Shown here one piece after another: positions 24,418-32,610 of a stretch of 64,000 nucleotides of DNA. The stretch lies in contig NZ_JAFJMJ010000002.1 of NCBI RefSeq assembly GCF_017309385.1, positions 2,914,001-2,978,000 of the forward strand, read 5' to 3'. Origin of the DNA: Amycolatopsis sp. 195334CR. Its GTDB lineage: Bacteria > Actinomycetota > Actinomycetes > Mycobacteriales > Pseudonocardiaceae. Position numbers and translations under genes: made by a program. Under the pieces are notes generated by a model, which saw only the letters and a list, made by a program, of their open reading frames with translations, was not told the DNA's origin and ran no database searches. Positions within the stretch are counted from its first letter, which is position 1. Each line of letters starts with the position of its first letter.

Positions 24418-24884
24418 ACGGCCTCGCCGACGAACTCTCCCAACAGGTAGAGCCGAAACGATGGCGATCTCATCTGCGAAACGGCCCGCGCCGAGGCTGG
24501 CTCCGAGTCCCGCGCGGGCCGCACCGTCCGTGCCGAGAATGTCGGAGACGAACTCTTCGACATCGAACGACGAGCCGGTTGCGACGAAGCACCCGGCGAC
24601 CGACTTCGCCTCGGGCTCGGAGACGCGGTCGTTGAACAGCGCGGCCATGGCCGGGTTCGGCAAGAACGCCTCTGCCAGTTGATGTCGAGTTCCCGCAGGA
24701 AGCCGGTAAGTACGGCCACATATCCCGGCAGTGAGTAGTCGTCAGGATGCTGAGCCGGGCCGGAATGCCCGTGCCCCGGCAAATCCAGCGCAAAGCAGCG
24801 GAACCGCCGCCCGAGCGTCGTCGTCAGCCGAGCTTTCAGGTAGGCGATTTTCGTTTCGCCGACAAGCACGTTGCGCCGATCCAC
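24417..24884 (-). pseudogene. Broken alpha/beta hydrolase gene
   Basis: Fragments of one alpha/beta hydrolase lie in two frames on the minus strand. The first (from 24884) reads VLVGETKIAYLKARL, then RCFALDLPGHGHSGPAQ and YVAVLTGFLRELDIN. From about 24675 the other frame continues with AFLPNPAMAALFNDRVSE and VEEFVSDILGTDGAARAG. The oxyanion-hole segment between GETKIAY and LGRRFRC is missing, the nucleophile-elbow region after DIN is gone, and the C-terminal third stops at the esterase gene. Two internal deletions, a frameshift and a lost 3' end mean it cannot make an active enzyme. The start region still has GTG after GAGAGG. Confidence 0.75.
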
Positions 24885-24917
24885 TGAGCACCTCTCATTT
24901 CGACCGGGCTCTGGACC

Positions 24918-26039
24918 CTAGCCACGAAGGCGGACGGGCAGCGAGGTGACACCGCGCTGGAAGTCGGATCGCCGTGCGACGTCGCCGGCCGGGATCGCCA
25001 GGTCCAGCTCGGGGAAACTGGTCATCAGCGCGGTGAAGGCAACCTCTCCCTGCACACGGGCCAGCGGCGCGCCGATGCAGTGGTGGATGCCGTACCCGAA
25101 ACCCAGGTGCTGGCTGCGCGGCCGGTCCAACCGCAACTCGTCGGCCGCCGGGAACCGGGTGGCGTCCCGGTTGGCCTCCGCCAGGCTGACCAGCACCAGC
25201 GAACCCGCCGGAATGGTTCGACCACCGAGCTCGAAGGTCGCGGTGGCGCGGCGCTGCGTCGTGACGGCGATCGGCGGCTCGAACCGGACGAACTCTTCGA
25301 CGGCGGTCGGCAGCAATTCGGGCTCGCCACGGAGCCGGGTCCACCGGCCCCGGTCCTCGAGCAGTGCCAGCACCCCGTTGCCGATCAGGTTGACCGTGGT
25401 TTCGTAACCAGCGATCACCAGCATGAACACCATCGACGTCAGCTCGTCATCGGACAGCCGATCACCCTCATCGCGTACCGCGACCAGACCACTCACGAGG
25501 TCGTCGCCGGGACTCGCGGCCCGGTCGGCCAGCATGGCCCGGATCCGCACCAGGAGTTCGGCCAGCGCGCCGGGCAGCTCGTCCTGCCGGGCCGCGCCGG
25601 CCGCGATGATCGCGGACCACTCGCGGAACGCGGTGCGATCCTCGACCGGCACCCCGAGCAGCTCGCAGATGACCTGCAGGGGCAACGGGTTGGCGAACAC
25701 CTCGATCAGATCGACCGTCTCGTGGCCGGTGATCGCATCGAGCAGCTCGGTGGCGATCTGGTCGATGCGCGGACGCAGGTCTTCGACGCGGCTCGGGGTG
25801 AACACGGCCGAGACCAGCCGACGCAGTCGCGTGTGGTCCGGCGGGTCGAGGAACAACATCTGGCGCAGCATGGCACTGGTGAGCTCCGGCGTCAGACCGA
25901 CCTCCGCGGCCGTGAGCACTTTGGACAGACGCCGCTCCGACAGCGCCTGCCGGGCGGCGTCGTAACCGGTGACCAACCAGCCCCGCGAACCGTCTGGCAG
26001 TGCGATCTCACGAACACCGTGAGCCTGGTCCCCGGTCAT
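24918..26039 (-). CDS. Cytochrome P450 (short N-terminus)
   Basis: A 373-residue P450. The heme-binding loop is FGYGIHHCIGAPLAR, the I-helix reads VIAGYETTVNL with the usual acid/Thr pair, and EEFVR is the ExxR pair. It resembles actinobacterial soluble P450s of secondary metabolism. The protein starts at LPDGSRGWLVTGYDAA, about 25-30 residues later than typical members, so helix A and the DPYPWYARLR-type opening are absent. No in-frame upstream start restores them. The ATG follows a G-rich GGGGGG stretch. The truncation may reduce function; the heme core is intact. The substrate is unknown. Confidence 0.85.
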   Translation of the reverse strand: MTGDQAHGVREIALPDGSRGWLVTGYDAARQALSERRLSKVLTAAEVGLTPELTSAMLRQMLFLDPPDHTRLRRLVSAVFTPSRVEDLRPRIDQIATELLDAITGHETVDLIEVFANPLPLQVICELLGVPVEDRTAFREWSAIIAAGAARQDELPGALAELLVRIRAMLADRAASPGDDLVSGLVAVRDEGDRLSDDELTSMVFMLVIAGYETTVNLIGNGVLALLEDRGRWTRLRGEPELLPTAVEEFVRFEPPIAVTTQRRATATFELGGRTIPAGSLVLVSLAEANRDATRFPAADELRLDRPRSQHLGFGYGIHHCIGAPLARVQGEVAFTALMTSFPELDLAIPAGDVARRSDFQRGVTSLPVRLRG

Positions 26040-26149
26040 TCCACCCCCCGCACGTCGTCCACCTCGGAAGTACTGGTGCCGCTCGTCAACGGCCACGAAG
26101 CCACCGGCACTCCACCAATATTGCCCTTCCACACTCCCGTTTTCCCAGG

Positions 26150-26327
26150 GGACGCCGTCACCTGTGTGAACGGCACCTCGCTGGGTGCTCGACGAGGCCG
26201 CACCATCGGACGGGTGAGGGAAACCACGTTCTACCGAGCTTTCGCCGTTCTACCCGACCTCGAGAACTGGTTCGGGTTCTTCAACCAGATCGGTGTCATG
26301 CCGACCGTCGCGGAGGGGGTCAAGTGA
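26150..26327 (+). pseudogene. Possible remnant of a SnoaL-like gene
   Basis: An open frame ends with RETTFYRAFAVLP and WFGFFNQIGVMP before TGA at 26325-26327. The ending resembles the last strand and helix of SnoaL-like ester cyclases (FDxxxLLxQLGVLP). No convincing start or earlier strands are present: upstream in-frame sequence is not recognisable and merges with the P450 control region. The stop overlaps the GTG of the quinone oxidoreductase gene (GTGA), an arrangement that usually marks two real coupled genes. The best reading is that the 5' part of a two-gene operon was deleted. A short functional peptide is the alternative. Confidence 0.35.
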
Positions 26328-27253
26328 AGGCGACCAGGCTGTCCGGCTACGGCGCACCACCCGTGCTCGACGAGGTGGCGGACCCGAAGCCCGGCCGGAA
26401 CGAGGTGCTCGTCCGGGTGGCCGGCGCGGCGGTCAACCCGTTGGACCTCAAGATCGCCGCCGGCTACCTGCGGGACTTCTTCCCGGTGGAGTTCCCGTAC
26501 ACCCTCGGCACGGACGTCGCGGGCTCTGTCGTCGAAGTGGGAGCCGACGTCGGCGACCGGGCGGTCGGTGACGCGGTGGTCGCCCGTCTCGACCCGTCGA
26601 CCGGTGGGGCGTTCGCCGAGCTGGCGGTCGTCCCGGCCGACCAGATCGTCCCGGCGCCGACGACGATCCCGCTGTCCCTGGCGGCCGGGGCGGTGACGTC
26701 CGCCGCCACCGCCCTGCAGGCGCTCACCGAGGTCGCCGGCGTTCGGCCCGGTCACACCGTCCTGGTGCACGCGGGCGCGGGTGGGGTCGGGAGCTTCGCC
26801 GTGCAGATCGCCCGGCGACTCGGCGCGCGGGTCGTCACCACCGTCTCGAAGGCAGGAGCCGACCTGGCCGCGGAACTGGGCGCCCACCAGGTGATCGACT
26901 ACCGCGAACAGGACTTCGGCTCCGCGGTCGCCGACGTCGACGTCGTCATCGACACGGTCGGCGGCGCCGTCGAGGCGCGCTCCCTCGACGTGCTTCGCCC
27001 GGGCGGCCTGCTTGTCGCCGTGTCAGGACCTCCCGAGGTGGAACGGGCCGCCGCACGCGGTTTGCGCGCGGAGTTCGTCTTCCACGCCTCGGACGCCACC
27101 CGGCTCGCCCGGGTGATGTCGCTGATCGACGACGGGCTGCGGGTCGCCGTGGACAGCCGGTACGCCCTCGACCACGCCGCGGCGGCGCTGGAGTACCTCA
27201 CCGACGGGCACGCCAAGGGAAAGGTCATCCTGACCGCGGGTTCAGTGGGGTGA
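26324..27253 (+). CDS. Zinc-independent quinone oxidoreductase (MDR family)
   Basis: A 309-residue medium-chain reductase. The N-terminal catalytic fold contains VNPLDLKIAAG and TLGTDVAGSVVEVG; the Rossmann motif is LVHAGAGGVGSFAVQIAR, followed by GAHQVIDYRE, standard for NADPH quinone reductases lacking zinc ligands. The GTG at 26324 follows GGAGGGGG and overlaps the stop of a short upstream frame. It is followed after 52 bases by an XRE/MmyB-type regulator on the same strand, with a palindromic site in that gap. It likely reduces quinones or enones for detoxification. Confidence 0.9.
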   Translation: MKATRLSGYGAPPVLDEVADPKPGRNEVLVRVAGAAVNPLDLKIAAGYLRDFFPVEFPYTLGTDVAGSVVEVGADVGDRAVGDAVVARLDPSTGGAFAELAVVPADQIVPAPTTIPLSLAAGAVTSAATALQALTEVAGVRPGHTVLVHAGAGGVGSFAVQIARRLGARVVTTVSKAGADLAAELGAHQVIDYREQDFGSAVADVDVVIDTVGGAVEARSLDVLRPGGLLVAVSGPPEVERAAARGLRAEFVFHASDATRLARVMSLIDDGLRVAVDSRYALDHAAAALEYLTDGHAKGKVILTAGSVG

Positions 27254-27275
27254 CAGGGGACGGCATCCCCTGCCA
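27248..27275. promoter_or_regulatory. Palindromic operator before XRE regulator 3
   Basis: GGTGACAGGGGA (27249-27260) and TCCCCTGCCACC (27266-27277) form a 12-base inverted repeat with one mismatch and a five-base spacer. It holds TGACAGGGG and CCCCTGCCA, the same element found before the two paralogous regulators. It covers most of the 52-base gap before the gene, so autorepression is likely. Confidence 0.6.
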
Positions 27276-27305
27276 CCCGCGCCCCACTCGCGCGACACTG
27301 GACGG

Positions 27306-28187
27306 GTGAGCATCGCCAAGTACGCCGAGCTGGGAACGTTCCTCCGCTCCCGCCGCGAGCGCATCCGCCCCGAGGACGTCGGGCTGGTGCCCGGCCCGCG
27401 CCGCCGGGTGCCAGGCCTACGCCGGGACGAGGTCGCGCACCTGGCCGGCGCCTCGGCGGATTACTACAACGAGCTCGAACGCGGTGCCGGGTCCCAACCC
27501 TCCGCGCAGATGCTCGCGGCGCTCGCCCGGGCGCTGCGCCTGACCGACGACGAACGCGACCACCTCTACCACCTCGCCGGCCGGCCCCTGCCGTCCCCGA
27601 GCGGACCGACCTCGCACGTGCACCCCGGGATGTCGGATCTGCTCATCCGGCTGACGTCGACGCCCGCGCAGGTGATCACCGACCTGCACGTGACCCTGGT
27701 GCAGAACCCGCTCGCGGTCGCACTACTGGGCGACCACTCGGCGTTCACCGGCTCGCGCGCGAGCTTCGTCTTCCGCTGGTTCACCGAGCCGGAGTCCCGC
27801 GCCCTCTACCCCGAACAGGACCACGACAGCCAGTCCCGCGCCTTCGTCGCAGACCTGCGGGCCGCCGCGGCGCGCCGTGACGCCAAGGACGACGAGGTAC
27901 GACCGATGATCACCGAGTTGCAGCGGCGCTCCACTGAATTCGCCGAGAAATGGGCCGACCACGAGGTGGCGTTCCGCCGCAACGACCGGAAACGCATCGT
28001 CCATCCCGGACTCGGGTTGATCGAGGTCAACTGCCTCAACCTCTTCAGCGAGGACGGCAGGCAGCGGTTGCTTTGGTTCACGCCCGCCGTCGGCACCGAC
28101 AGCGGTGATCTGCTCGCCCTGCTCGCGGTGATCGGCACGCAAAACCTCGCCGGATCGACTCCGCGGACCGACGAACCGTCTTGGTGA
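27306..28187 (+). CDS. XRE/MmyB-type transcriptional regulator 3
   Basis: A 293-residue regulator of the same family as the two upstream. The helix-turn-helix carries RRRVPGLRRDEVAHLAGASADYYNELERG, and the ligand domain holds QVITDLHVTLVQNPLAVALLG and SFVFRWFTEPESRALY in the MmyB order. The GTG start lacks a strong ribosome-binding site. It sits between a quinone oxidoreductase (same strand, upstream) and a convergent FAD monooxygenase. A palindrome with TGACAGGGG/CCCCTGCCA precedes it. The likely ligand is a small oxidised aromatic or fatty compound. Confidence 0.88.
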   Translation: MSIAKYAELGTFLRSRRERIRPEDVGLVPGPRRRVPGLRRDEVAHLAGASADYYNELERGAGSQPSAQMLAALARALRLTDDERDHLYHLAGRPLPSPSGPTSHVHPGMSDLLIRLTSTPAQVITDLHVTLVQNPLAVALLGDHSAFTGSRASFVFRWFTEPESRALYPEQDHDSQSRAFVADLRAAAARRDAKDDEVRPMITELQRRSTEFAEKWADHEVAFRRNDRKRIVHPGLGLIEVNCLNLFSEDGRQRLLWFTPAVGTDSGDLLALLAVIGTQNLAGSTPRTDEPSW

Positions 28188-28216
28188 TCCTCCTTTCGGG
28201 ACGATGCTCGTAGGCC

Positions 28217-29329
28217 TCAGGGACCTCCGAACAGGGTGACCACGCTCTCCGGCGCATCCTGGCCGAAGAAGGTCTCGAGGTTGTGCGCCGAGTGGGCGGC
28301 GATCTCCTGGCTGCGGGGGAAGAGCCGCTTTTCGTAGGCGGCGAGCGCACTTTCGACGTCGGGCCGGCCGGCGAGTTCGCGTGCCAGGTGGGCGCCGTCG
28401 TACATGGCGAGGTTGGCGCCTTCACCGGCGAAGGGCGACATCAGGTGCGCGGCGTCGCCGACGAGCGTCACGCCCGGCACCCGGTCCCAGCTGAGTCCGA
28501 CCGGGAGCGCGTGGATCGGCCGGAGGCACGGCTCCGCGTCGCTGCCTGTCACGAAAGCCGTGAGCAGCGGGGACCAGCCATCGAACTCGTGGGCGAGGCG
28601 GCGGAGACCGGCGGCGGGGTCGCCGAAGTCGATCGACCGCATCCACTCCTCGGGCTTGTTCAGTGCCACGTACCCGCGCACACCGCCGTCCGCGTTGCGG
28701 TGGGCGATGATGCCCTGGCCCGGCGCGACCGCCATCAGCGTGCCGCTGCCGGTCGTGGCCACGCTCGCCCGGTGGTTCGGGGCGAGGGCGATCTCGACGA
28801 AGCAGGTGCCGCTGTAGCGCGGTTCGGCCTGGGTGAGCAGTGGCCGGACCTTCGACCAGGCGCCGTCCGCGCCGACGACGATGTCGGCGTGGACGGTGGA
28901 ACCCGCCGCCAAGGTGAGGTCGAAGCCGCCCCTCGGGTGGTGCCGGAGCGCGGTGAGCTTGTGGCCCCAGTGGATGGTCCCCGGGGCGAGCGAGTCGATG
29001 AGCAGGCGCCGGAGTTCCCCGCGATCCACCTCGGGGCGGGCCGAACGGGGGTCAGCGGGACGGTCGAGCAGGACCGTGCCGTGGCGGTCGACGACGCGCT
29101 TGGCGTCCTCGCCTGGCCGAACCAGGGCGCGGAACTCGTCATACAAGCGCGCCACGCGAAGCGCGACCTGCCCGGTTTCTTCGTGGATGTCGAGCAGGCC
29201 GCCCTGGGCGCGCGCCGTCGCCGACGCCTCACCCTCGTAGATCGTGGCGGCGACGCCGTGGACTTGGAGCACCCGGGCGAGCATCAGCCCGCCCAGTCCC
29301 GCTCCGACGATGGTGACGGTTTCCGGCAT
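28217..29329 (-). CDS. FAD-dependent monooxygenase (TetX-like)
   Basis: A 370-residue class A flavin monooxygenase. The dinucleotide motif is TIVGAGLGGLMLARVL at the N-terminus, ARAQGGLLDIHEETGQ matches the TetX-type substrate and flavin loop, the DG motif is VVGADGAWSKVR and the GD motif GVTLVGDAAHLMSPFAGEG. This set is closer to tetracycline-destructase-like enzymes than the monooxygenase at 17.4 kb. The ATG at 29329 follows GAGGAGCG. It converges on the XRE regulator. The substrate cannot be read from sequence. The upstream 174 bases to the next gene show no clear operator. Confidence 0.88.
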   Translation of the reverse strand: MPETVTIVGAGLGGLMLARVLQVHGVAATIYEGEASATARAQGGLLDIHEETGQVALRVARLYDEFRALVRPGEDAKRVVDRHGTVLLDRPADPRSARPEVDRGELRRLLIDSLAPGTIHWGHKLTALRHHPRGGFDLTLAAGSTVHADIVVGADGAWSKVRPLLTQAEPRYSGTCFVEIALAPNHRASVATTGSGTLMAVAPGQGIIAHRNADGGVRGYVALNKPEEWMRSIDFGDPAAGLRRLAHEFDGWSPLLTAFVTGSDAEPCLRPIHALPVGLSWDRVPGVTLVGDAAHLMSPFAGEGANLAMYDGAHLARELAGRPDVESALAAYEKRLFPRSQEIAAHSAHNLETFFGQDAPESVVTLFGGP

Positions 29330-29503
29330 GGTGCGCTCCTCGGTAGCGGTCGACACCGGGAGCGGGCAGGACGCCCGATCTCGGCATGGAGACGCTCACC
29401 GACGGAACTGGCCTGCATCGATGTGTGCGCGATGTCCGGCGGGCTACGCCGCGGGACATCGTTTTTCGCGACACCACGACTCTAACAGGTGGCTGCCACC
29501 ACC

Positions 29504-29947
29504 TCAGGTGCGCACCAGGAACCCCATGGTGACGTCGCAGACATCGTGGTTTTCGGCGTCGGCGATCCGCGCGTGCAGCACGCACAGCTCGTTGGCCGAG
29601 GTGGTCCGGATGTCGGTGATGGTCAGGCCGGTGGTCAGCCGGTCCCCGGCGTGGATCGGGCGGTGGTAGCGGAAGTCCTGGTCGCGGTGCACCAGCCGCC
29701 CGTAGTCCACGCCCAGCTCCTCGTCGCGCAGGATGCGCTCGGCGGCGGGCAGCGCGAGCAGGATCGCGAACGTCGGCGGTGCGAGCACATCCGGGTAACC
29801 ACGCTCCCTGGCCCACTCCGGATCGAAGTGGGCGGGCGCGTCGGCACCGACGGCGGCGGCGAACTCCGCGATCTTCTCCCGGCTGACCAGGTACTCCCCC
29901 GACGGCGGAAAGCTGCGCCCGGTGAAGTCCTGGTTCAGCGCGGTCAC
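29504..29947 (-). CDS. MaoC-like hot-dog dehydratase subunit (HadA-type)
   Basis: A 147-residue hot-dog protein. FPPSGEYLVSREKIAEFAAAVG, then DVLAPPTFAILL and later RLVHRDQDFRYHRPIHAGDRL match the N-terminal half of MaoC dehydratases and the HadA/HadC subunits of fatty-acid dehydratases. The catalytic Asp-His motif of the HadB partner is absent, so it may be a structural subunit or a divergent hydratase or thioesterase. The GTG overlaps the stop of the KAS III gene upstream (GTGA). It would act on beta-hydroxyacyl chains on the ACP encoded nearby, or bind its acyl group. It marks the left edge of the biosynthetic cluster. Confidence 0.8.
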   Translation of the reverse strand: MTALNQDFTGRSFPPSGEYLVSREKIAEFAAAVGADAPAHFDPEWARERGYPDVLAPPTFAILLALPAAERILRDEELGVDYGRLVHRDQDFRYHRPIHAGDRLTTGLTITDIRTTSANELCVLHARIADAENHDVCDVTMGFLVRT

Positions 29948-30927
29948 GGCAGCACCACGACCTGCGCCGCGTGGTTGAGCCCGGCGCCGAAACCGGCGAG
30001 CAGCGCGAGCGAGCCGGATTCGGCCGCGCCGGAAGCCAGCAGGGATTCCACGGCGAGCGGAACCGACGCCGCCGACGTGTTCCCGGAGGTCACCACGTCG
30101 CGGGCGATCGCGGTGCGCTCCGGCAGGCCCAGACCGTCGGCCATGATCTCGATCATGCGCAGGTTCGCCTGGTGCGGCACAAAAGCACCGAGGTCCTCCG
30201 CCCGCACGCCCGCCACCTCCAGCGCCTCGCGGCACGCGGGCAGCACCGAGCCGACCGCCCAGCGGAACACGCGCTTGCCGTCCATCCGCATCACCGGCAC
30301 CGCACCCGGTTCCGCCCACGGCCCGGTCATCCGCAACGCTTCCCGCGAGCCGAAGTCCGCACCCCGCACGGCCGGCCCGATCCCGGGCGTGGCCGACGGG
30401 CCGACCACCGCCGCGCCGGCACCGTCGGCGAAGAGGAAGGCGATCGTGCGATCGGCCGGGTCCACGATGTCGGTCATCCGCTCCGCCCCGACCACGAGCA
30501 CGTGCCTGGCTTCGCCGAGGCGGACCATCGCCGAGGCCAGGCCCAGCGCGTGGCAGAACCCGGCGCAGGCGGCGGAAACATCGAAGCCGCCCGCGCGGCG
30601 CGCGCCGATGCCCGCGCCGACCGCGGCCGCCAGTGGCGGGGTCTGCACCAGGTTCGACATGCTGGCCACCAGCACGCAGTCGAGATCGGCCGGGTCCACT
30701 CCGGACTGCCCGCACGCCTTGGCCGCGGCCGCCACCGCCATCCACTCCAGCGTCTCGTCCGGGGCGGCGAACCGGCGCTCGCGAATACCGCACCGCGACT
30801 CGATCCACTCCTCGGTGGAGTCGATCCTGGTGCACATCTCGGCATTGCCCACCACCGTGCGCGGCCGGTAGCCGCCGAACCCGAGCAGTGCGGCGCCACC
30901 ACCACCGCCTGGCGACAACATCGGCAT
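29944..30927 (-). CDS. KAS III (FabH-like) ketosynthase 1
   Basis: A 327-residue beta-ketoacyl-ACP synthase III. The triad is intact: Cys121 (SAACAGFC), His252 (PHQANLR) and Asn283 (SGNTSAAS). Family opening FGGYRPRTVVGN and STEEWIESRCGIRERR confirm the fold. Enzymes of this type start chains by condensing acyl-CoA with malonyl-ACP, or transfer acyl groups. The ATG at 30927 is chosen; another ATG lies two codons later. It is coupled to the dehydratase gene downstream and diverges from the discrete ACP gene, its likely partner. A second KAS III gene sits 6 kb away, so the two probably differ in substrate, or one protects the producer. Confidence 0.9.
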   Translation of the reverse strand: MPMLSPGGGGGAALLGFGGYRPRTVVGNAEMCTRIDSTEEWIESRCGIRERRFAAPDETLEWMAVAAAAKACGQSGVDPADLDCVLVASMSNLVQTPPLAAAVGAGIGARRAGGFDVSAACAGFCHALGLASAMVRLGEARHVLVVGAERMTDIVDPADRTIAFLFADGAGAAVVGPSATPGIGPAVRGADFGSREALRMTGPWAEPGAVPVMRMDGKRVFRWAVGSVLPACREALEVAGVRAEDLGAFVPHQANLRMIEIMADGLGLPERTAIARDVVTSGNTSAASVPLAVESLLASGAAESGSLALLAGFGAGLNHAAQVVVLP

Positions 30928-30987
30928 GGAAACGACCCCGTTCCGTCCATTTCGGACTATTGTCGGCCAGTAATTCGATGATTCGAG

Positions 30988-31033
30988 ATTATCTCGCCGA
31001 GTTCTTGAGCGCAACAATTCAGCGCGGTAGCCT
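30988..31033. promoter_or_regulatory. Overlapping divergent promoters of ACP and KAS III genes
   Basis: For the ACP gene (plus strand) TTGAGC (31005-31010) and TAGCCT (31028-31033) are 17 bases apart. For the KAS III gene (minus strand) TTGTTG (complement of 31012-31017) and GATAAT (complement of 30988-30993) are 18 bases apart. The two -35 boxes are one base apart, so one regulator could control both directions. The minus-strand assignment is weaker. Confidence 0.5.
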
Positions 31034-31071
31034 GGAAGCGTTCCCGGCAAACAGTCGACAATGGAGGCTCC

Positions 31072-31329
31072 ATGCCCAACTTCGGGCCCATCGAATTGCA
31101 GAAGATCATCGATTCCTGCGTGGGAACGGACGACAACATCCGGCTCACCGAAGGCAACATCGACGAGAAGTTCGCCGATCTCGGCTACGATTCGCTGGCT
31201 GTTTACGAGATCGCCACCAAGGTGCAGGACGACCTCGGGATCCCGGTCAGCGACGAGCAGATCGACGGCATGCAGACGCCGCGGCAGCTGCTCGAGTTCG
31301 TCACCGCGAGCGGCGCGCTCACGCACTGA
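31072..31329 (+). CDS. Discrete acyl carrier protein
   Basis: An 85-residue type II ACP. The phosphopantetheine site is LGYDSLAVYEIATKVQ with Ser41. The acidic helices and the ending PRQLLEFVT match polyketide-type ACPs more than the housekeeping AcpP. GGAGG stands at good spacing before the ATG, behind a clear promoter. It diverges from KAS III 1 and the dehydratase subunit, so it should carry the chain those enzymes start or modify, and could feed the acyl ligase or KS of the large synthetase. It converges on the MFS gene with a strong terminator between. Confidence 0.92.
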   Translation: MPNFGPIELQKIIDSCVGTDDNIRLTEGNIDEKFADLGYDSLAVYEIATKVQDDLGIPVSDEQIDGMQTPRQLLEFVTASGALTH

Positions 31330-31340
31330 GCACGATTTCC

Positions 31341-31368
31341 GGGCCGGCCGCTCAATTGCGGCCGGCCC
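31341..31368. terminator. Bidirectional terminator between ACP and MFS genes
   Basis: A perfect 11-base GC stem, GGGCCGGCCGC (31341-31351) and GCGGCCGGCCC (31358-31368), with loop TCAATT. It follows the ACP stop codon by 11 bases and precedes the minus-strand MFS stop by 15 bases, so it can end both transcripts. Confidence 0.85.
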
Positions 31369-31383
31369 GGGAAACGGCGGAAA

Positions 31384-32571
31384 TCAGGATTCTTTGACGG
31401 CCAGCATTTCGAGCCTGCGCGCACTGCGGCGCTCGGTGAAGAAACCGGCCACCCCGGCGAGCGCGGTGACCCCGACGCCGAACAACACGGCCACCGACGG
31501 GCTGGCGATGGCCAGCACCGCGCCGGAAGCCATTCCGCTCACGCCGTAACCGACCCCGCTGCCGACGTACATCATCGAATACCCGGTGGCGTGCAGATCC
31601 TCGGGCAGCCGCTCGCGCAACGACAGGTTGCGGGCGGTGAGCAGCGCCGCCTGGAACAACCCGGCCAGCAGCAGCCCGACCGCGGCCCCCACCAGACCGG
31701 GCAGCAGCGCCATCACCGCCACGAACAGGGTCACCACCAAAAGCAGCAGATTGCTCTGCGTGCGATACGAACCCGGCCACCGGTCGCGCAGGCCGTAGCC
31801 GAACCCGCCGACGATGCTGGCCACCGCGAACCCGGTGAGCAGCGCACCCGCCCAGCCCACCGCGACCCCGCGGTCTTCGAGCAGCGCGGGCAGGGTCAGC
31901 TCCGCGGTGGCCAGCAGGTACATCGCCGCCGCACTGGTCAAGTAGACCGGCCAGGCCGACCACAGCGCGCGGCGGCGGCCGGTCGACGGGGTTTCGGGCA
32001 CCGGTTTCCCGGCGGGCAGGCGCCACACCGCGATCGCGCTGAGCGCGGTGCTCACCGCGGCCACCGCGAACGGCAGCGAGGCGTCGAACCGCAGCGCCAG
32101 CACGCTGACGATGGCCGGGGACAGCGCCCACGCCGCCTGGTTGAGCATGGTGTCCACGCTCAGCGCCCGCGGCACGTCGTTCTCCGCGACCAGCCCGGTC
32201 ACCAGTGACCGCAGGCTGCCCGGCGCGATCGCGGCCGGCGCGCCGGCCACCACGGTCAGCACGATGTGCACCGCCAGCGGCGCGTCCGGCACCAGCGCGA
32301 AAACGCCGACGCCGAGCGCGCTGATCAGCAACCCGATGGCGAGCGGGCGGCGCAGGAACGAACCGCGCAGGCGCGCGCCGAACACCAGCGCGCCCACCGT
32401 CTCGGCGATCGTGTACACCGCCGCCAGCACCGCGCCGACGGCGTAGCCACCGGGTTCCTCCCGCGCGAAGAACACCAGCGCCAGCGGCATCATCGCCACC
32501 GGGAGGCGGCTGAACAAGGTCGCGACCAGCCACACCGCGACCCCGCCGGTGGCCAATCCGCGGTAACCCAT
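31384..32571 (-). CDS. MFS transporter 1 of the cluster
   Basis: A 395-residue membrane protein with twelve predicted helices and the usual inverted halves. PLAIGLLISALG and a loop after helix 8, FGYGLRDRWPGSY, fit the MFS fold, though the classical motif A is degenerate. It is the last gene of the long minus-strand operon that starts with KAS III 2, 39 bases after the ATP-grasp gene, and most likely exports the finished product or an intermediate. It is not closely related to the MFS protein at 42.8 kb. GAGGGGATGG precedes the ATG. Confidence 0.85.
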   Translation of the reverse strand: MGYRGLATGGVAVWLVATLFSRLPVAMMPLALVFFAREEPGGYAVGAVLAAVYTIAETVGALVFGARLRGSFLRRPLAIGLLISALGVGVFALVPDAPLAVHIVLTVVAGAPAAIAPGSLRSLVTGLVAENDVPRALSVDTMLNQAAWALSPAIVSVLALRFDASLPFAVAAVSTALSAIAVWRLPAGKPVPETPSTGRRRALWSAWPVYLTSAAAMYLLATAELTLPALLEDRGVAVGWAGALLTGFAVASIVGGFGYGLRDRWPGSYRTQSNLLLLVVTLFVAVMALLPGLVGAAVGLLLAGLFQAALLTARNLSLRERLPEDLHATGYSMMYVGSGVGYGVSGMASGAVLAIASPSVAVLFGVGVTALAGVAGFFTERRSARRLEMLAVKES

Positions 32572-32610
32572 GCGCCCATCCCCTCGTCTCGTTATTCCGG
32601 CGGCGCGGGC

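Noticed and set aside
29488..29500. GGTGGCTGCCACC next to the dehydratase stop codon as a terminator
   Set aside because: Only a five-base stem with a three-base loop; too weak to call.
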